Assembly: GCA_018335795.1 (NCBI GenBank)
Contig: JAGXRP010000033.1
Coordinates: 193,973-257,972, forward strand
Length of the DNA stretch: 64,000 bases
Reading direction: 5' to 3'
Source of the DNA: Desulfobulbaceae bacterium
Lineage (GTDB): Bacteria > Bacteroidota > Ignavibacteria > Kapaibacteriales > UBA2268
The notes under the pieces are model-generated. The model ran no database searches. It was given only the letters and a program-made list of their open reading frames with translations, and was not told where the DNA came from. The translations under genes were made by a program, and so were the position numbers. The first letter of the stretch is position 1. Each line of letters starts with the position of its first letter. Below are positions 36,667 through 44,351 of this stretch, piece by piece.

Positions 36667-37803
36667 ATGAAAATCAAAAAATATGTAGCTGAAAATTTGA
36701 GAGAGGGTAAGAATAAAATCGTAGCCGATTTGGGAGACGATGCTATAATTCTGTCTAGTAGAGTGATTCAAGACCCTGTTTCTGGTAAAGAATTCGTCGA
36801 AATTGTTGCTGCATTGGACGAGAGTTCGATTAAAACCGAACCAAACAAGTCATATGTTCAAATCAACAAAGGCATATCGAAATCAACAGATTCAAATCCA
36901 AGTGCTAAATCTTTTCGTCCCCCGATACAAAACGACAAGACGAAGGATTCATACAACAGACAATTCGACGAAATCAAAGAAATGTTGGCTAAATTGAATG
37001 ATAATATCAAAGTTGAAAAACTTGTATCTAATGATAATATTATAAATGAATTGTATCGGAAAATGCTCGAAAGTGATTTTAACGAGAGTACAAGTAAGGC
37101 GATTTTGGCAGCAATGAATGAATTCAAAAATTATAATGATGTAAACGAAGCGTTGATCGAGGCACGAAAAATTATATCGTCGGGCATTATTGTTCATCCA
37201 CCATTGAATAAGTCCAATATTAGCCAAACATGTATTTTCTTAGGTCCGACAGGCTCCGGAAAAACATCAACTTTGGTAAAATTATCTCTAATTGCAAAAT
37301 TGATATACAAAGCAGATGTAATGATAATTTCTACAGATACTTACAAGGTTGGTGGAGCGGAACAATTGGAGACATTAGCCTCTATTGCTTCGATTCATTA
37401 CAAAACTGTTTATACCGCGGCTGATTTGAAGGAATTAATCATACAAGAAAGCAAGCGTGACTTTATATTTGTTGATACAGCAGGGAAAAATTTCAAAGAC
37501 AAAGCACATATTGAAAGCCTTAGAGAATTCATTGCTGCAGGAAAATTCAGTCAGATATACTTGGTATTATCAGGGAATCATTCGTCAAAATTTTACGAAT
37601 CTGCTTATGAGTCATTTGGAAAATTAACCCCCAGTAGTCTGATAATAACAAAAATAGATGAAAGCGACAGCTTGGGGTCCTTGTATTCTATTTTAAACGA
37701 GAATATGCTCCCTATTTCGTATATCACAACAGGACAACAAATTCCAGACGACATTGAACCGGCAGATAAATTATTGTTGACTAAACTAATTTTACCGGAT
37801 TAA
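36667..37803 (+). CDS. flhF: Flagellar biosynthesis GTPase FlhF
   Basis: SRP-family GTPase that sets the position and number of flagella. It has 378 residues: an N-terminal B domain (MKIKKYVAENLREGKNKIV), a charged, low-conserved linker, and the NG GTPase at about residues 175-378 with P loop FLGPTGSGKTSTLVK (about 192-206), STDTYKVGGAEQL, DTAGKN and a TKID guanine-specificity motif. flhG starts 3 nt after the stop, and fliA follows two genes later, the classic flhF-flhG-fliA order. It opens a nine-gene run with a good promoter. FtsY and Ffh are excluded by the N-terminal domain and context. Confidence 0.92.
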   Translation: MKIKKYVAENLREGKNKIVADLGDDAIILSSRVIQDPVSGKEFVEIVAALDESSIKTEPNKSYVQINKGISKSTDSNPSAKSFRPPIQNDKTKDSYNRQFDEIKEMLAKLNDNIKVEKLVSNDNIINELYRKMLESDFNESTSKAILAAMNEFKNYNDVNEALIEARKIISSGIIVHPPLNKSNISQTCIFLGPTGSGKTSTLVKLSLIAKLIYKADVMIISTDTYKVGGAEQLETLASIASIHYKTVYTAADLKELIIQESKRDFIFVDTAGKNFKDKAHIESLREFIAAGKFSQIYLVLSGNHSSKFYESAYESFGKLTPSSLIITKIDESDSLGSLYSILNENMLPISYITTGQQIPDDIEPADKLLLTKLILPD

Positions 37804-37806
37804 GAA

Positions 37807-38604
37807 ATGAACAATATTTACACTCAAAGCTTTTTACATTCACGTGAAAAAACACCTATTGCAATATCAATTTGCTCAGGCAAAGGTGGAGTGGGGAAAA
37901 GTTTCATTTCTTCAAATCTTGCATATTTGCTTTCCGAATCCGGTGCTAAGGTATTGATTTTCGATGCAGATTCTCAGTTTCCGAATCAACATCTGATAAT
38001 GGGAGTAGAACCACCTGTAAGATTGTCTCAAGTTTACAAAAAAAATGTTAAAGTATCAGATGCGATTTTTCAAGTTGATAAAAATCTTTTCCTTCTGGCT
38101 GACATGCCTGCCGGCGGATTAAACAATACAACAGATGAATACGCACTCATTGATGTATATAAAAAGATCCTATTAGAGCATGATTTCGATTTCATTATTT
38201 TGGATTCTCCTGCAGGGGCAACTCAAAGAGTAATCGAAAGTTGCGAAATAGCAAATATGACTATATTTGTAATAACAGACGAGCCGACTTCTTTATTAGA
38301 TGCTTACGGATTGATTAAGATATTGCTTAATTATATTCCGGTCAGTAAGATGAGACTATTAGTGAACAATGTAATTGATTTTGAGGATGCAGATGAAATG
38401 TCGAGAAAACTAAATGCAGCCACAATGAAATTTCTGGGATTAGAAATTGAAGCACTTGGATTTGTACCTTATGACCGAATGGTCAGATTATCCATCCAAA
38501 AACAAGAATTACTATGTCAGATTAATCCCAATCATGAGGTTTCTAATGCACTCAAAAGGATAATTACAGCAATAAACAACGATTCAACCGTTATTATCAG
38601 TTAA
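37807..38604 (+). CDS. flhG: FlhG/FleN/MinD-like ATPase
   Basis: ParA/MinD-family ATPase that restrains flagellar number and normally stimulates FlhF. It has 265 residues. The deviant Walker A CSGKGGVGKSFISS occurs at about residues 22-35, then IFDADSQFPNQHL, the switch II region ILDSPAGA and the C-terminal TNEPTSLLDAYG-like stretch (here TDEPTSLLDAYG). The N-terminal segment before the P loop is about 20 residues and has no DQAxxLR motif, the helix that activates FlhF in other species. It begins 3 nt after flhF. A MinD for cell division is unlikely in this context. Confidence 0.9.
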   Translation: MNNIYTQSFLHSREKTPIAISICSGKGGVGKSFISSNLAYLLSESGAKVLIFDADSQFPNQHLIMGVEPPVRLSQVYKKNVKVSDAIFQVDKNLFLLADMPAGGLNNTTDEYALIDVYKKILLEHDFDFIILDSPAGATQRVIESCEIANMTIFVITDEPTSLLDAYGLIKILLNYIPVSKMRLLVNNVIDFEDADEMSRKLNAATMKFLGLEIEALGFVPYDRMVRLSIQKQELLCQINPNHEVSNALKRIITAINNDSTVIIS

Positions 38605-38613
38605 GGTGGAAAA

Positions 38614-39288
38614 ATGGCAAAAGAGAAATTAACGGCAGAAGAAAAGAAAAGAAGAGAAGCTTTGGCTAAGGAAGAGAAAATCCGATTACAAAAAGTCAAA
38701 GAAGCTGATGCCAAAAAGAAAAAACGAATGAAATTGCATCAAAGCAGGATTAATGCTTTGGTAACTTATCCTTATAGCGCATTATTACAAGTAGCTACTG
38801 TTTTGGCTATAATAACTTTCATTTATTTTTACATGTGGGTATCGGCGACATTGTTAAGTTCATTACTTAATTTGTTTTTCGTTTTTGCAACCATCTACCT
38901 GGGTGGCGGACTGCTTATGATGGGATATTACTTCATCAAATCCGATGTAAAACGCAGGGAATTGGAAGAGAAAATCCAAATAGAGAAAATGAAAATTGAA
39001 AAAGAAGAAAAGGAAAGGCAAGCAAAAGAACTTGAGGAATTGGAAGCTATCGAAAAAGAACTGTTAACGAAAAGAATAGCTCATAAATTGGAACAGCAGA
39101 ATATGAACGCTCAAGAAAAGTCGCAAACTCAAATACCGGATAATAATGAATCTCTTGAACAAATTGTCGGGCGAAAAAGCAATGGCAATAATGGTAACAA
39201 AAGCCAAGTTGATACTGAAATTGGGAATATAGACAAAGATACTAACGATTATTTAGAAGAATTGCTAAACTCTGAATTTGAAAAATGA
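38614..39288 (+). CDS. Small membrane protein with charged coiled-coil flanks
   Basis: A 224-residue protein, not recognised. The N-terminal 45 residues are Lys/Glu-rich and helical (AKEKLTAEEKKRREALAKEE). Two transmembrane helices span about residues 52-78 and 83-107 (ending in LGGGLLMMGYYFIKSD). A long acidic coiled coil follows (residues about 108-170), and then a polar, Asn/Gln-rich tail. This domain plan, with one membrane hairpin and large cytosolic coiled-coil arms, is unlike a transporter. It lies between flhG and fliA, where chemotaxis or flagellar genes often sit. A polar scaffold or a spacer between the FlhF/FlhG pair and the membrane is only speculation. Confidence 0.6.
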   Translation: MAKEKLTAEEKKRREALAKEEKIRLQKVKEADAKKKKRMKLHQSRINALVTYPYSALLQVATVLAIITFIYFYMWVSATLLSSLLNLFFVFATIYLGGGLLMMGYYFIKSDVKRRELEEKIQIEKMKIEKEEKERQAKELEELEAIEKELLTKRIAHKLEQQNMNAQEKSQTQIPDNNESLEQIVGRKSNGNNGNKSQVDTEIGNIDKDTNDYLEELLNSEFEK

Positions 39289-39357
39289 TGCTTAAATTTC
39301 GTTTAATATTGCTTGAATACACATACTATTACATTAGATTCTTATTGAGGTCAAATA

Positions 39358-40137
39358 ATGGCTGAATTAAGAACTAATCCTGATGAAATTTGGGTTGCAT
39401 ATTTTGGTGAGAGAAATTACCACGAAAAAAGCAAGTTGATTTCACATTATATTTGGCTTATTAAATATGCTATTGCCAACATGCCACTACCTTCTAATAC
39501 TATATTAGAAGACCAAGACTTCATGAATTTTGGTATTTTGGGATTAAACAACGCAATAGAAAGATTCGACCCAAACCGTGGTGTTAAGTTCGAATCATAT
39601 GCCATCAAGAGAATAAGAGGAATCATTCAAGATGAGCTACGAAAGTTGGATTGGCTAACGAGAACAACACGAAAAAAGGCTCAAGACTTAGTCAAAGCGA
39701 GTGATAAAATTAAAAGTCGCGAAGGCAGAGAAGCCACTACAAATGAAATAATCAGCCTTCTTAATATAACTCCTGAAAAGTATAAATCCTACTTGCAAGC
39801 GGTGGCTGATTCGAAAGCTTCATTAAATGCAAACGAAAACGGAAATATTCAGTTTAATGACGATGATGATGACAGAAATGACATTGAAGAAGTTGCCGAT
39901 TCCGATACTACATTTTATGAATTGATTGAAGAAGAAGAACGTTCTGCTTACATTCAGGACTATATCAAATCACTTAAAGAAAATAAAAGGATAGTGTTAA
40001 CATTGTATTATTTTGAAAATTTAACTTTTAAAGAAATCGGTAAGGTACTAAATATATCAGAAAGCCGAGTATGTCAGATTCACACACAAATAATCAAAGA
40101 CCTGAAAGAGAAATTAATCGAGTATGATTATGCTTAA
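39358..40137 (+). CDS. fliA: Flagellar sigma factor (sigma-28, FliA/WhiG type)
   Basis: Sigma factor directing late flagellar gene transcription. It has 259 residues: region 2 with FGILGLNNAIERFDPNRGVK (core-binding and -10 recognition) and FESYAIKRIRGIIQDELRK; region 3; an acidic insertion (EDDDRND-like segment, residues about 165-180); and region 4 with YYFENLTFKEIGKVLNISE, a helix-turn-helix for the -35 element. The ATG follows GAGG at 39347-39350. A possible ATTG ... TACATTAG pair lies upstream, so it may have its own weak promoter. It overlaps the HDOD gene by 14 nt. No anti-sigma FlgM is visible nearby. Confidence 0.92.
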   Translation: MAELRTNPDEIWVAYFGERNYHEKSKLISHYIWLIKYAIANMPLPSNTILEDQDFMNFGILGLNNAIERFDPNRGVKFESYAIKRIRGIIQDELRKLDWLTRTTRKKAQDLVKASDKIKSREGREATTNEIISLLNITPEKYKSYLQAVADSKASLNANENGNIQFNDDDDDRNDIEEVADSDTTFYELIEEEERSAYIQDYIKSLKENKRIVLTLYYFENLTFKEIGKVLNISESRVCQIHTQIIKDLKEKLIEYDYA

Positions 40138-41044
40138 TAGAGTCAAGAAAAAGCTGGAATCAATAAGAGATTTACCTACTATCCCGATTGTGATTTCTGA
40201 AGTACTTGCTGCTATTGATAATCCGAACACGAATGCAGCGCATTTGGCGGAATTAATCGAAAAAGACCAAGCACTGACTGCAAGAGTTTTAAGAATAGCC
40301 AACTCACCATTTTACGGTTATTCTCGAGCTATTTCTACTATTGATTTGGCAATAGTGATTATGGGGTTAAATACTCTTAAAGAAATTGTTCTAAGTCTTA
40401 TTATAAAACGCTTCTTCTCGAAAATTACTGCCAATATGTTTGATGCAAAGCAATTTTGGAATTACTCTGTATATTGCGGTGCTGCCTCGAAACTACTCTC
40501 CAAAAAGCTCGGATATAAAATCACCGGAGAAGCATTCATTGCCGGCTTGATGCATGATATTGGCTTCTTGGTTATGATTGAATATTTCAAAGCTGACTTA
40601 CAGAAAATTGCTCAACTACATGAGCATACTAAACTTTCTCACTTAGAAGCTGAAGATTTGATTATAGGTTCAACTCATGCTGAAATTGGTGCTTGGATTG
40701 CCGAGAGATGGAATTTCCCTGATAATATAGTCGAATCAATTAGAAATCACCACACTAATTATCAAAAATTTAATCCAGAAAACGGTATTATCTCACTCGT
40801 TGATGATTTTAACGAAATTCAGCATCCTCTGACGGCAATAGTTTCACTTTCTGAGTGGTTTGCTGAAATCAATGGTTTCAAAAATTGGCTTCAATCCGAT
40901 GACGCCACAGAGTATTATTTTTCAAGCGAACTTTTTACAGATGACAATGAAATTTTGGACTATACCAATGAAACTGCGTTTATCACTCTTAAAGAGGAGA
41001 TAAACGAAGAATATGAAAAGGCTGCAATTTTCGGAGAAGTATAA
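40124..41044 (+). CDS. HDOD-domain signalling protein
   Basis: A 306-residue protein of the HDOD family, a hydrolase-like domain used in bacterial signalling and motility control. The HDOD core is at about residues 10-210: LPTIPIVISEVLAAI, ANSPFYGYSRAISTIDLAIVIMGL, an intact LMHDIG metal motif and NHH later. The rest is a helical tail. Its start overlaps fliA by 14 nt, and the downstream kinase-like gene begins 3 nt after its stop, so it is tightly embedded in the flagellar run. An HDOD partner of a sensor protein is the usual theme; the target is unknown. Confidence 0.85.
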   Translation: MIMLNRVKKKLESIRDLPTIPIVISEVLAAIDNPNTNAAHLAELIEKDQALTARVLRIANSPFYGYSRAISTIDLAIVIMGLNTLKEIVLSLIIKRFFSKITANMFDAKQFWNYSVYCGAASKLLSKKLGYKITGEAFIAGLMHDIGFLVMIEYFKADLQKIAQLHEHTKLSHLEAEDLIIGSTHAEIGAWIAERWNFPDNIVESIRNHHTNYQKFNPENGIISLVDDFNEIQHPLTAIVSLSEWFAEINGFKNWLQSDDATEYYFSSELFTDDNEILDYTNETAFITLKEEINEEYEKAAIFGEV

Positions 41045-41047
41045 TTT

Positions 41048-42364
41048 ATGGATGATGAAAAGTATAGCATGAACAGTGAATATGTTAAATCCCTTGAGAT
41101 CGCATTGCAACTACTTCAAGAGGAAGTAGAATCATTGAGGAGTAAGTTAAAAAAAGGATTGATACCGATCGGCAATAACGGAGTTAGTACTGATGATGCC
41201 CAAAAAAGCTTTCAATCGTTATTATTCAACTGTAGCACAGGATGCGAAATTTTGAATTTTCTGAACGAGTATTTAATTGGGAAATTTGGAATTAGCGAAA
41301 TTTGCATTTATACCTATGATGAAAAAACATTACTCACACCTGTTTGCGAAGTGTCAGGAACGTCTGATATATTTGAAAATTCAATCAATTACCTCCAAGA
41401 AAATGGCATAATTTCTTGGGCAATGAAACATAAGTCACCCACGATTCTGAAAGACCCTTTTACTTCTGAAGGTAGTGATTCCAATTATATTTTGGTGAGT
41501 ATGCATATGAAGAATAAGGCTCTCGGTGCTCTGATAGCAAAAAGTTCAGAATCGAAAACTATTTTAGAGAATAGTTTTGAAGAATTTGCCGTTATATCCG
41601 AGTTGATTGCTGTCGCAGTCAAAAATGTCATTGGCGCCAATATTTTAGAACAAACCAATCGAAAGCTAATCAATCTCCGCTCCCAATTAGAAAATCAATC
41701 GCAAATGGCAAGTTTTGGCGAAATAGCAATGAATATGGCAAAAGAATCTTTTGTACCTATTAGTATTATCGAGTCCAATCTTCATTTGATTAAAACCGGA
41801 ATCTCCGAAAAAAAGAAAAGATACGAAATTATCGATATTCAACTCGACAATCTAAGAAGTATCAACAACAAATTGATAAATTACTTCAAACTAATTTCCG
41901 ACAACAATGAGCGACGAAGCTCTATCAATGTTCGTATCGTATTGGATGATGTATTATCATTGCTTAGTGTGATTTTGATGAGGTACGGAATTGAATACGA
42001 AATTGCTGAATCCGACAGCGATATTGAAGTAGTATGGAATAAAGCTGATTTGGAGCAAACGATTTTCGGTATAGTGATGTTTTGTGTTACAAATATGATT
42101 GACGGCGGCAAAATCAGTTTTTCATATCTTAAATCTTCCAAAAAATCAGCAGTTATAAATATTAGTGATAATGGCGAAGCACTGAGCGGATACGATAATG
42201 TGTCAATTTTAGATTCTGAACGACGTCCGGCTCACATCAAACAATCACTTATCAGCTTCTATTCGATTGAACAATACCTATCGAGAAATCGTTCAAAACT
42301 TGAATTTGAAGCGATCGAAAAAAAAGGTAATACCTTTAGAATAATTTGTCCTGTATCAAGTTAG
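41048..42364 (+). CDS. GAF + degenerate histidine-kinase-like protein (phospho-acceptor His lost)
   Basis: A 438-residue protein with an N-terminal coiled coil (residues about 10-38), a GAF-like sensor domain (about 50-200) and a histidine-kinase core (about 215-438). The dimerisation box reads ASFGEIAMNMAKESFVPI: the usual A-H-E is A-K-E, so Lys232 replaces the phospho-acceptor His. The ATP-binding half is also weak, with an unclear N-box (QTIFGIVMFCVTNMIDGG) and DNGEALS where DxGxG is expected. It probably acts as a non-phosphorylating sensor or scaffold. It lies 3 nt after the HDOD gene, so the two are likely partners. Confidence 0.8.
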   Translation: MDDEKYSMNSEYVKSLEIALQLLQEEVESLRSKLKKGLIPIGNNGVSTDDAQKSFQSLLFNCSTGCEILNFLNEYLIGKFGISEICIYTYDEKTLLTPVCEVSGTSDIFENSINYLQENGIISWAMKHKSPTILKDPFTSEGSDSNYILVSMHMKNKALGALIAKSSESKTILENSFEEFAVISELIAVAVKNVIGANILEQTNRKLINLRSQLENQSQMASFGEIAMNMAKESFVPISIIESNLHLIKTGISEKKKRYEIIDIQLDNLRSINNKLINYFKLISDNNERRSSINVRIVLDDVLSLLSVILMRYGIEYEIAESDSDIEVVWNKADLEQTIFGIVMFCVTNMIDGGKISFSYLKSSKKSAVINISDNGEALSGYDNVSILDSERRPAHIKQSLISFYSIEQYLSRNRSKLEFEAIEKKGNTFRIICPVSS

Positions 42365-42423
42365 TTTTTCTCGGATTTTTTTGTTATTTTAAATTTTTTA
42401 CAATATGGAAATTGATTATCTTG

Positions 42424-43923
42424 ATGGCAAAAAGACTCAAAATATTTTTTTTAATCATTTGGCTCATGATTGCGTCAGGTGATGACTTATTTTCAAAAGA
42501 TATTTTGAATCGAATTGTTATCAATCCACTGAATAGAGCAAGTTTGTTTTTTGATAATATGCCCAAAAATTTCCAATCTAAATTGTCAGATGATAAAAAA
42601 ACAATTTCGATTGAATTCCCTTCTATAAATGTTGTTGACTCGTGCAGACAGTTTATCGGCCAAGGTATAATCAATTCTATCCAAGTTCAGACATATCCGG
42701 CAAAGACCTTAGTCACTATAATGCTAAAGGACAAACGCGGATATAATGCTGTACTTCTTCCTTACTCCAAGTCTGTCATGATTGAGGTATTCAATTGGAA
42801 CGACCTTACTCCGGCTGAAGACAAATATCGGACGGCATTACTTGCGTACGAAGACGGAATTTATCAGGAATCTTTAAACGAATTAGTTGAGTCAATCAAA
42901 TCAGGGAACACAAATGCCTTGGCATTCGCAGGTTTTATCAGTCTGAAGCTCGGGCAAATTTATTCAGCTAAAAATTTCCTCAAGCTGGCTATTTCAAAAA
43001 ATACTGACATTTATGATGCTCATGCTGCTTTATATCATGCTTATATGATTTCCGACAGCATTGCTGAAGCAGAATCGCATCTAAATACATTTAAAAATAT
43101 TACAGGAGTAGCCTCAATCGGAACTTTTGAAATTGACTTGTCTATTCCCCTCGATACTGTATTGTTTGCATTCTCGGAAAGTGTTGTTGCAGGAATTGAT
43201 TTGAGCGTCATTACTCCACTCGATTCTACATCATTTAGCGAAGCAAATGCCGATACAACTGCTCCACTCGGTGATTTAACTTCGGAAATGAGTGATACTC
43301 CATTTTTGACTAAATATTTCCTTGAGACATTAGTATTTATTGCCTTTGCGGTATTAGTAATGTTAATGTTCTTTTATTTTCGTTGGAGGACGGCACAGCA
43401 AGAGATTATCTCTCGTCAAAAAGGGGCAAGATTTTCGGATGATTTGAAAGAAGCAAAAGTCAATCTGAAACCCAAACAAGTTACAGATATTTATGCCGAA
43501 TCTGAAAAATTTGCAAATCCTGTTACGCTTCCGGTAGTCTCGGCTGAAGAAGAAGCCCAGCAAGTTATGGTTAAAGATATCGAACAAATACTGAAAGAAT
43601 CTGACCAAAAATCCGAAATAAAATCTCAATCTAAAGTAAGTTTAAAACCAATAAAAAAAATCGAAAAATCTTCTAATCCTAAAGTCGAATTAGCAATGCA
43701 TTTGATTGAGGAACAACGAAAAATCAAAACTTCGCAAATTGATAACCTGAAAATTGAAGATTTGCCTGATGAATCAGGGAAATTGAATGACATAGCAAAA
43801 AAATTCGGAATAGAAAAGGGTGGTCTTGAAACTAAACAAGCGATTGAACGTTTACTGAAAGATGAAAAGTATTTCGAAAGAATTTCTAAAAAATTTCAAA
43901 ATCAAAATAACAATGAACAATAG
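42424..43923 (+). CDS. AMIN-like / TPR / single-pass membrane protein
   Basis: A 499-residue protein if started at the ATG at 42424, which gives a signal peptide (MAKRLKIFFLIIWLMIASG); an in-frame upstream start at 42346 adds a second hydrophobic stretch and is less likely. Residues about 25-130 have AMIN-like beta strands. About 135-230 show TPR-like helices (YEDGIYQESLNELVESIKS). A transmembrane helix lies at about 304-325 (TLVFIAFAVLVMLMFFYF), and the cytoplasmic tail of about 170 residues is charged, with a helical end (IAKKFGIEKGGLETKQAIERL). The layout (AMIN, TPR, membrane, cytosolic tail) is FimV-like in broad terms. It overlaps the next gene by 11 nt. Confidence 0.6.
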   Translation: MAKRLKIFFLIIWLMIASGDDLFSKDILNRIVINPLNRASLFFDNMPKNFQSKLSDDKKTISIEFPSINVVDSCRQFIGQGIINSIQVQTYPAKTLVTIMLKDKRGYNAVLLPYSKSVMIEVFNWNDLTPAEDKYRTALLAYEDGIYQESLNELVESIKSGNTNALAFAGFISLKLGQIYSAKNFLKLAISKNTDIYDAHAALYHAYMISDSIAEAESHLNTFKNITGVASIGTFEIDLSIPLDTVLFAFSESVVAGIDLSVITPLDSTSFSEANADTTAPLGDLTSEMSDTPFLTKYFLETLVFIAFAVLVMLMFFYFRWRTAQQEIISRQKGARFSDDLKEAKVNLKPKQVTDIYAESEKFANPVTLPVVSAEEEAQQVMVKDIEQILKESDQKSEIKSQSKVSLKPIKKIEKSSNPKVELAMHLIEEQRKIKTSQIDNLKIEDLPDESGKLNDIAKKFGIEKGGLETKQAIERLLKDEKYFERISKKFQNQNNNEQ

Positions 43924-44350
43924 AATTCTAAATTTAGGTTTTTTATCAATTCTGCTATTATTCAGCTTATTCAATTCACTATATTCATCAGAACCAAACA
44001 ACCCCAAATCCAATCGTGGCACAAAATTTGTAGATACTAAGTCAACTGAAATGCCTCTTACTGCGAGAGTCGAAAATGATACAGTAATGACAAATAATAT
44101 TGTCAGTGTTTGGAACAATAACGACGCTTACAATGTAAAAGTAGCATTGAAGGATAAAGATAGTGAAATTGACATCGGGATTTATAATATGTTGGGGAAA
44201 GAAGTGTTGAAAGTTGTCCAAAAAGGAGTTCAAACTTCTGACGAAGCCATATATGAATTTAATGTCAGTAAGCTACCCAACGGAGTTTATCTGTGTGTAT
44301 TGATAGGTAGAAACTTCAGGGATGTTGAGAAATTCATAATTTCAAGATAA
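43913..44350 (+). CDS. Minimal secreted protein consisting mainly of a T9SS-tail-like domain
   Basis: A 145-residue protein. The ATG at 43913 gives a signal peptide (MNNRILNLGFLSILLLFSLF) and overlaps the upstream stop by 11 nt; an in-frame start 51 nt earlier is rejected. After a polar segment of about 40 residues, the rest resembles a T9SS type A sorting domain: NNDAYNVKVALKDKDSEIDI, GIYNMLGKEVLK, YEFNVSKLPNGVYLCVLI and the ending FIISR. The usual PNP motif at the front is absent. There is no passenger domain, so it may be a small surface protein or a component rather than a typical cargo. It precedes a PorV-like gene by 1 nt. Confidence 0.65.
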   Translation: MNNRILNLGFLSILLLFSLFNSLYSSEPNNPKSNRGTKFVDTKSTEMPLTARVENDTVMTNNIVSVWNNNDAYNVKVALKDKDSEIDIGIYNMLGKEVLKVVQKGVQTSDEAIYEFNVSKLPNGVYLCVLIGRNFRDVEKFIISR

Positions 44351-44351
44351 A

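Noticed and set aside
36485-39357. Sigma-28 promoter (TAAA, 15 nt, GCCGATAA) controlling fliA or flhF
   Set aside because: No sequence close to this consensus was found; a Bacteroidota-type promoter explains flhF better.
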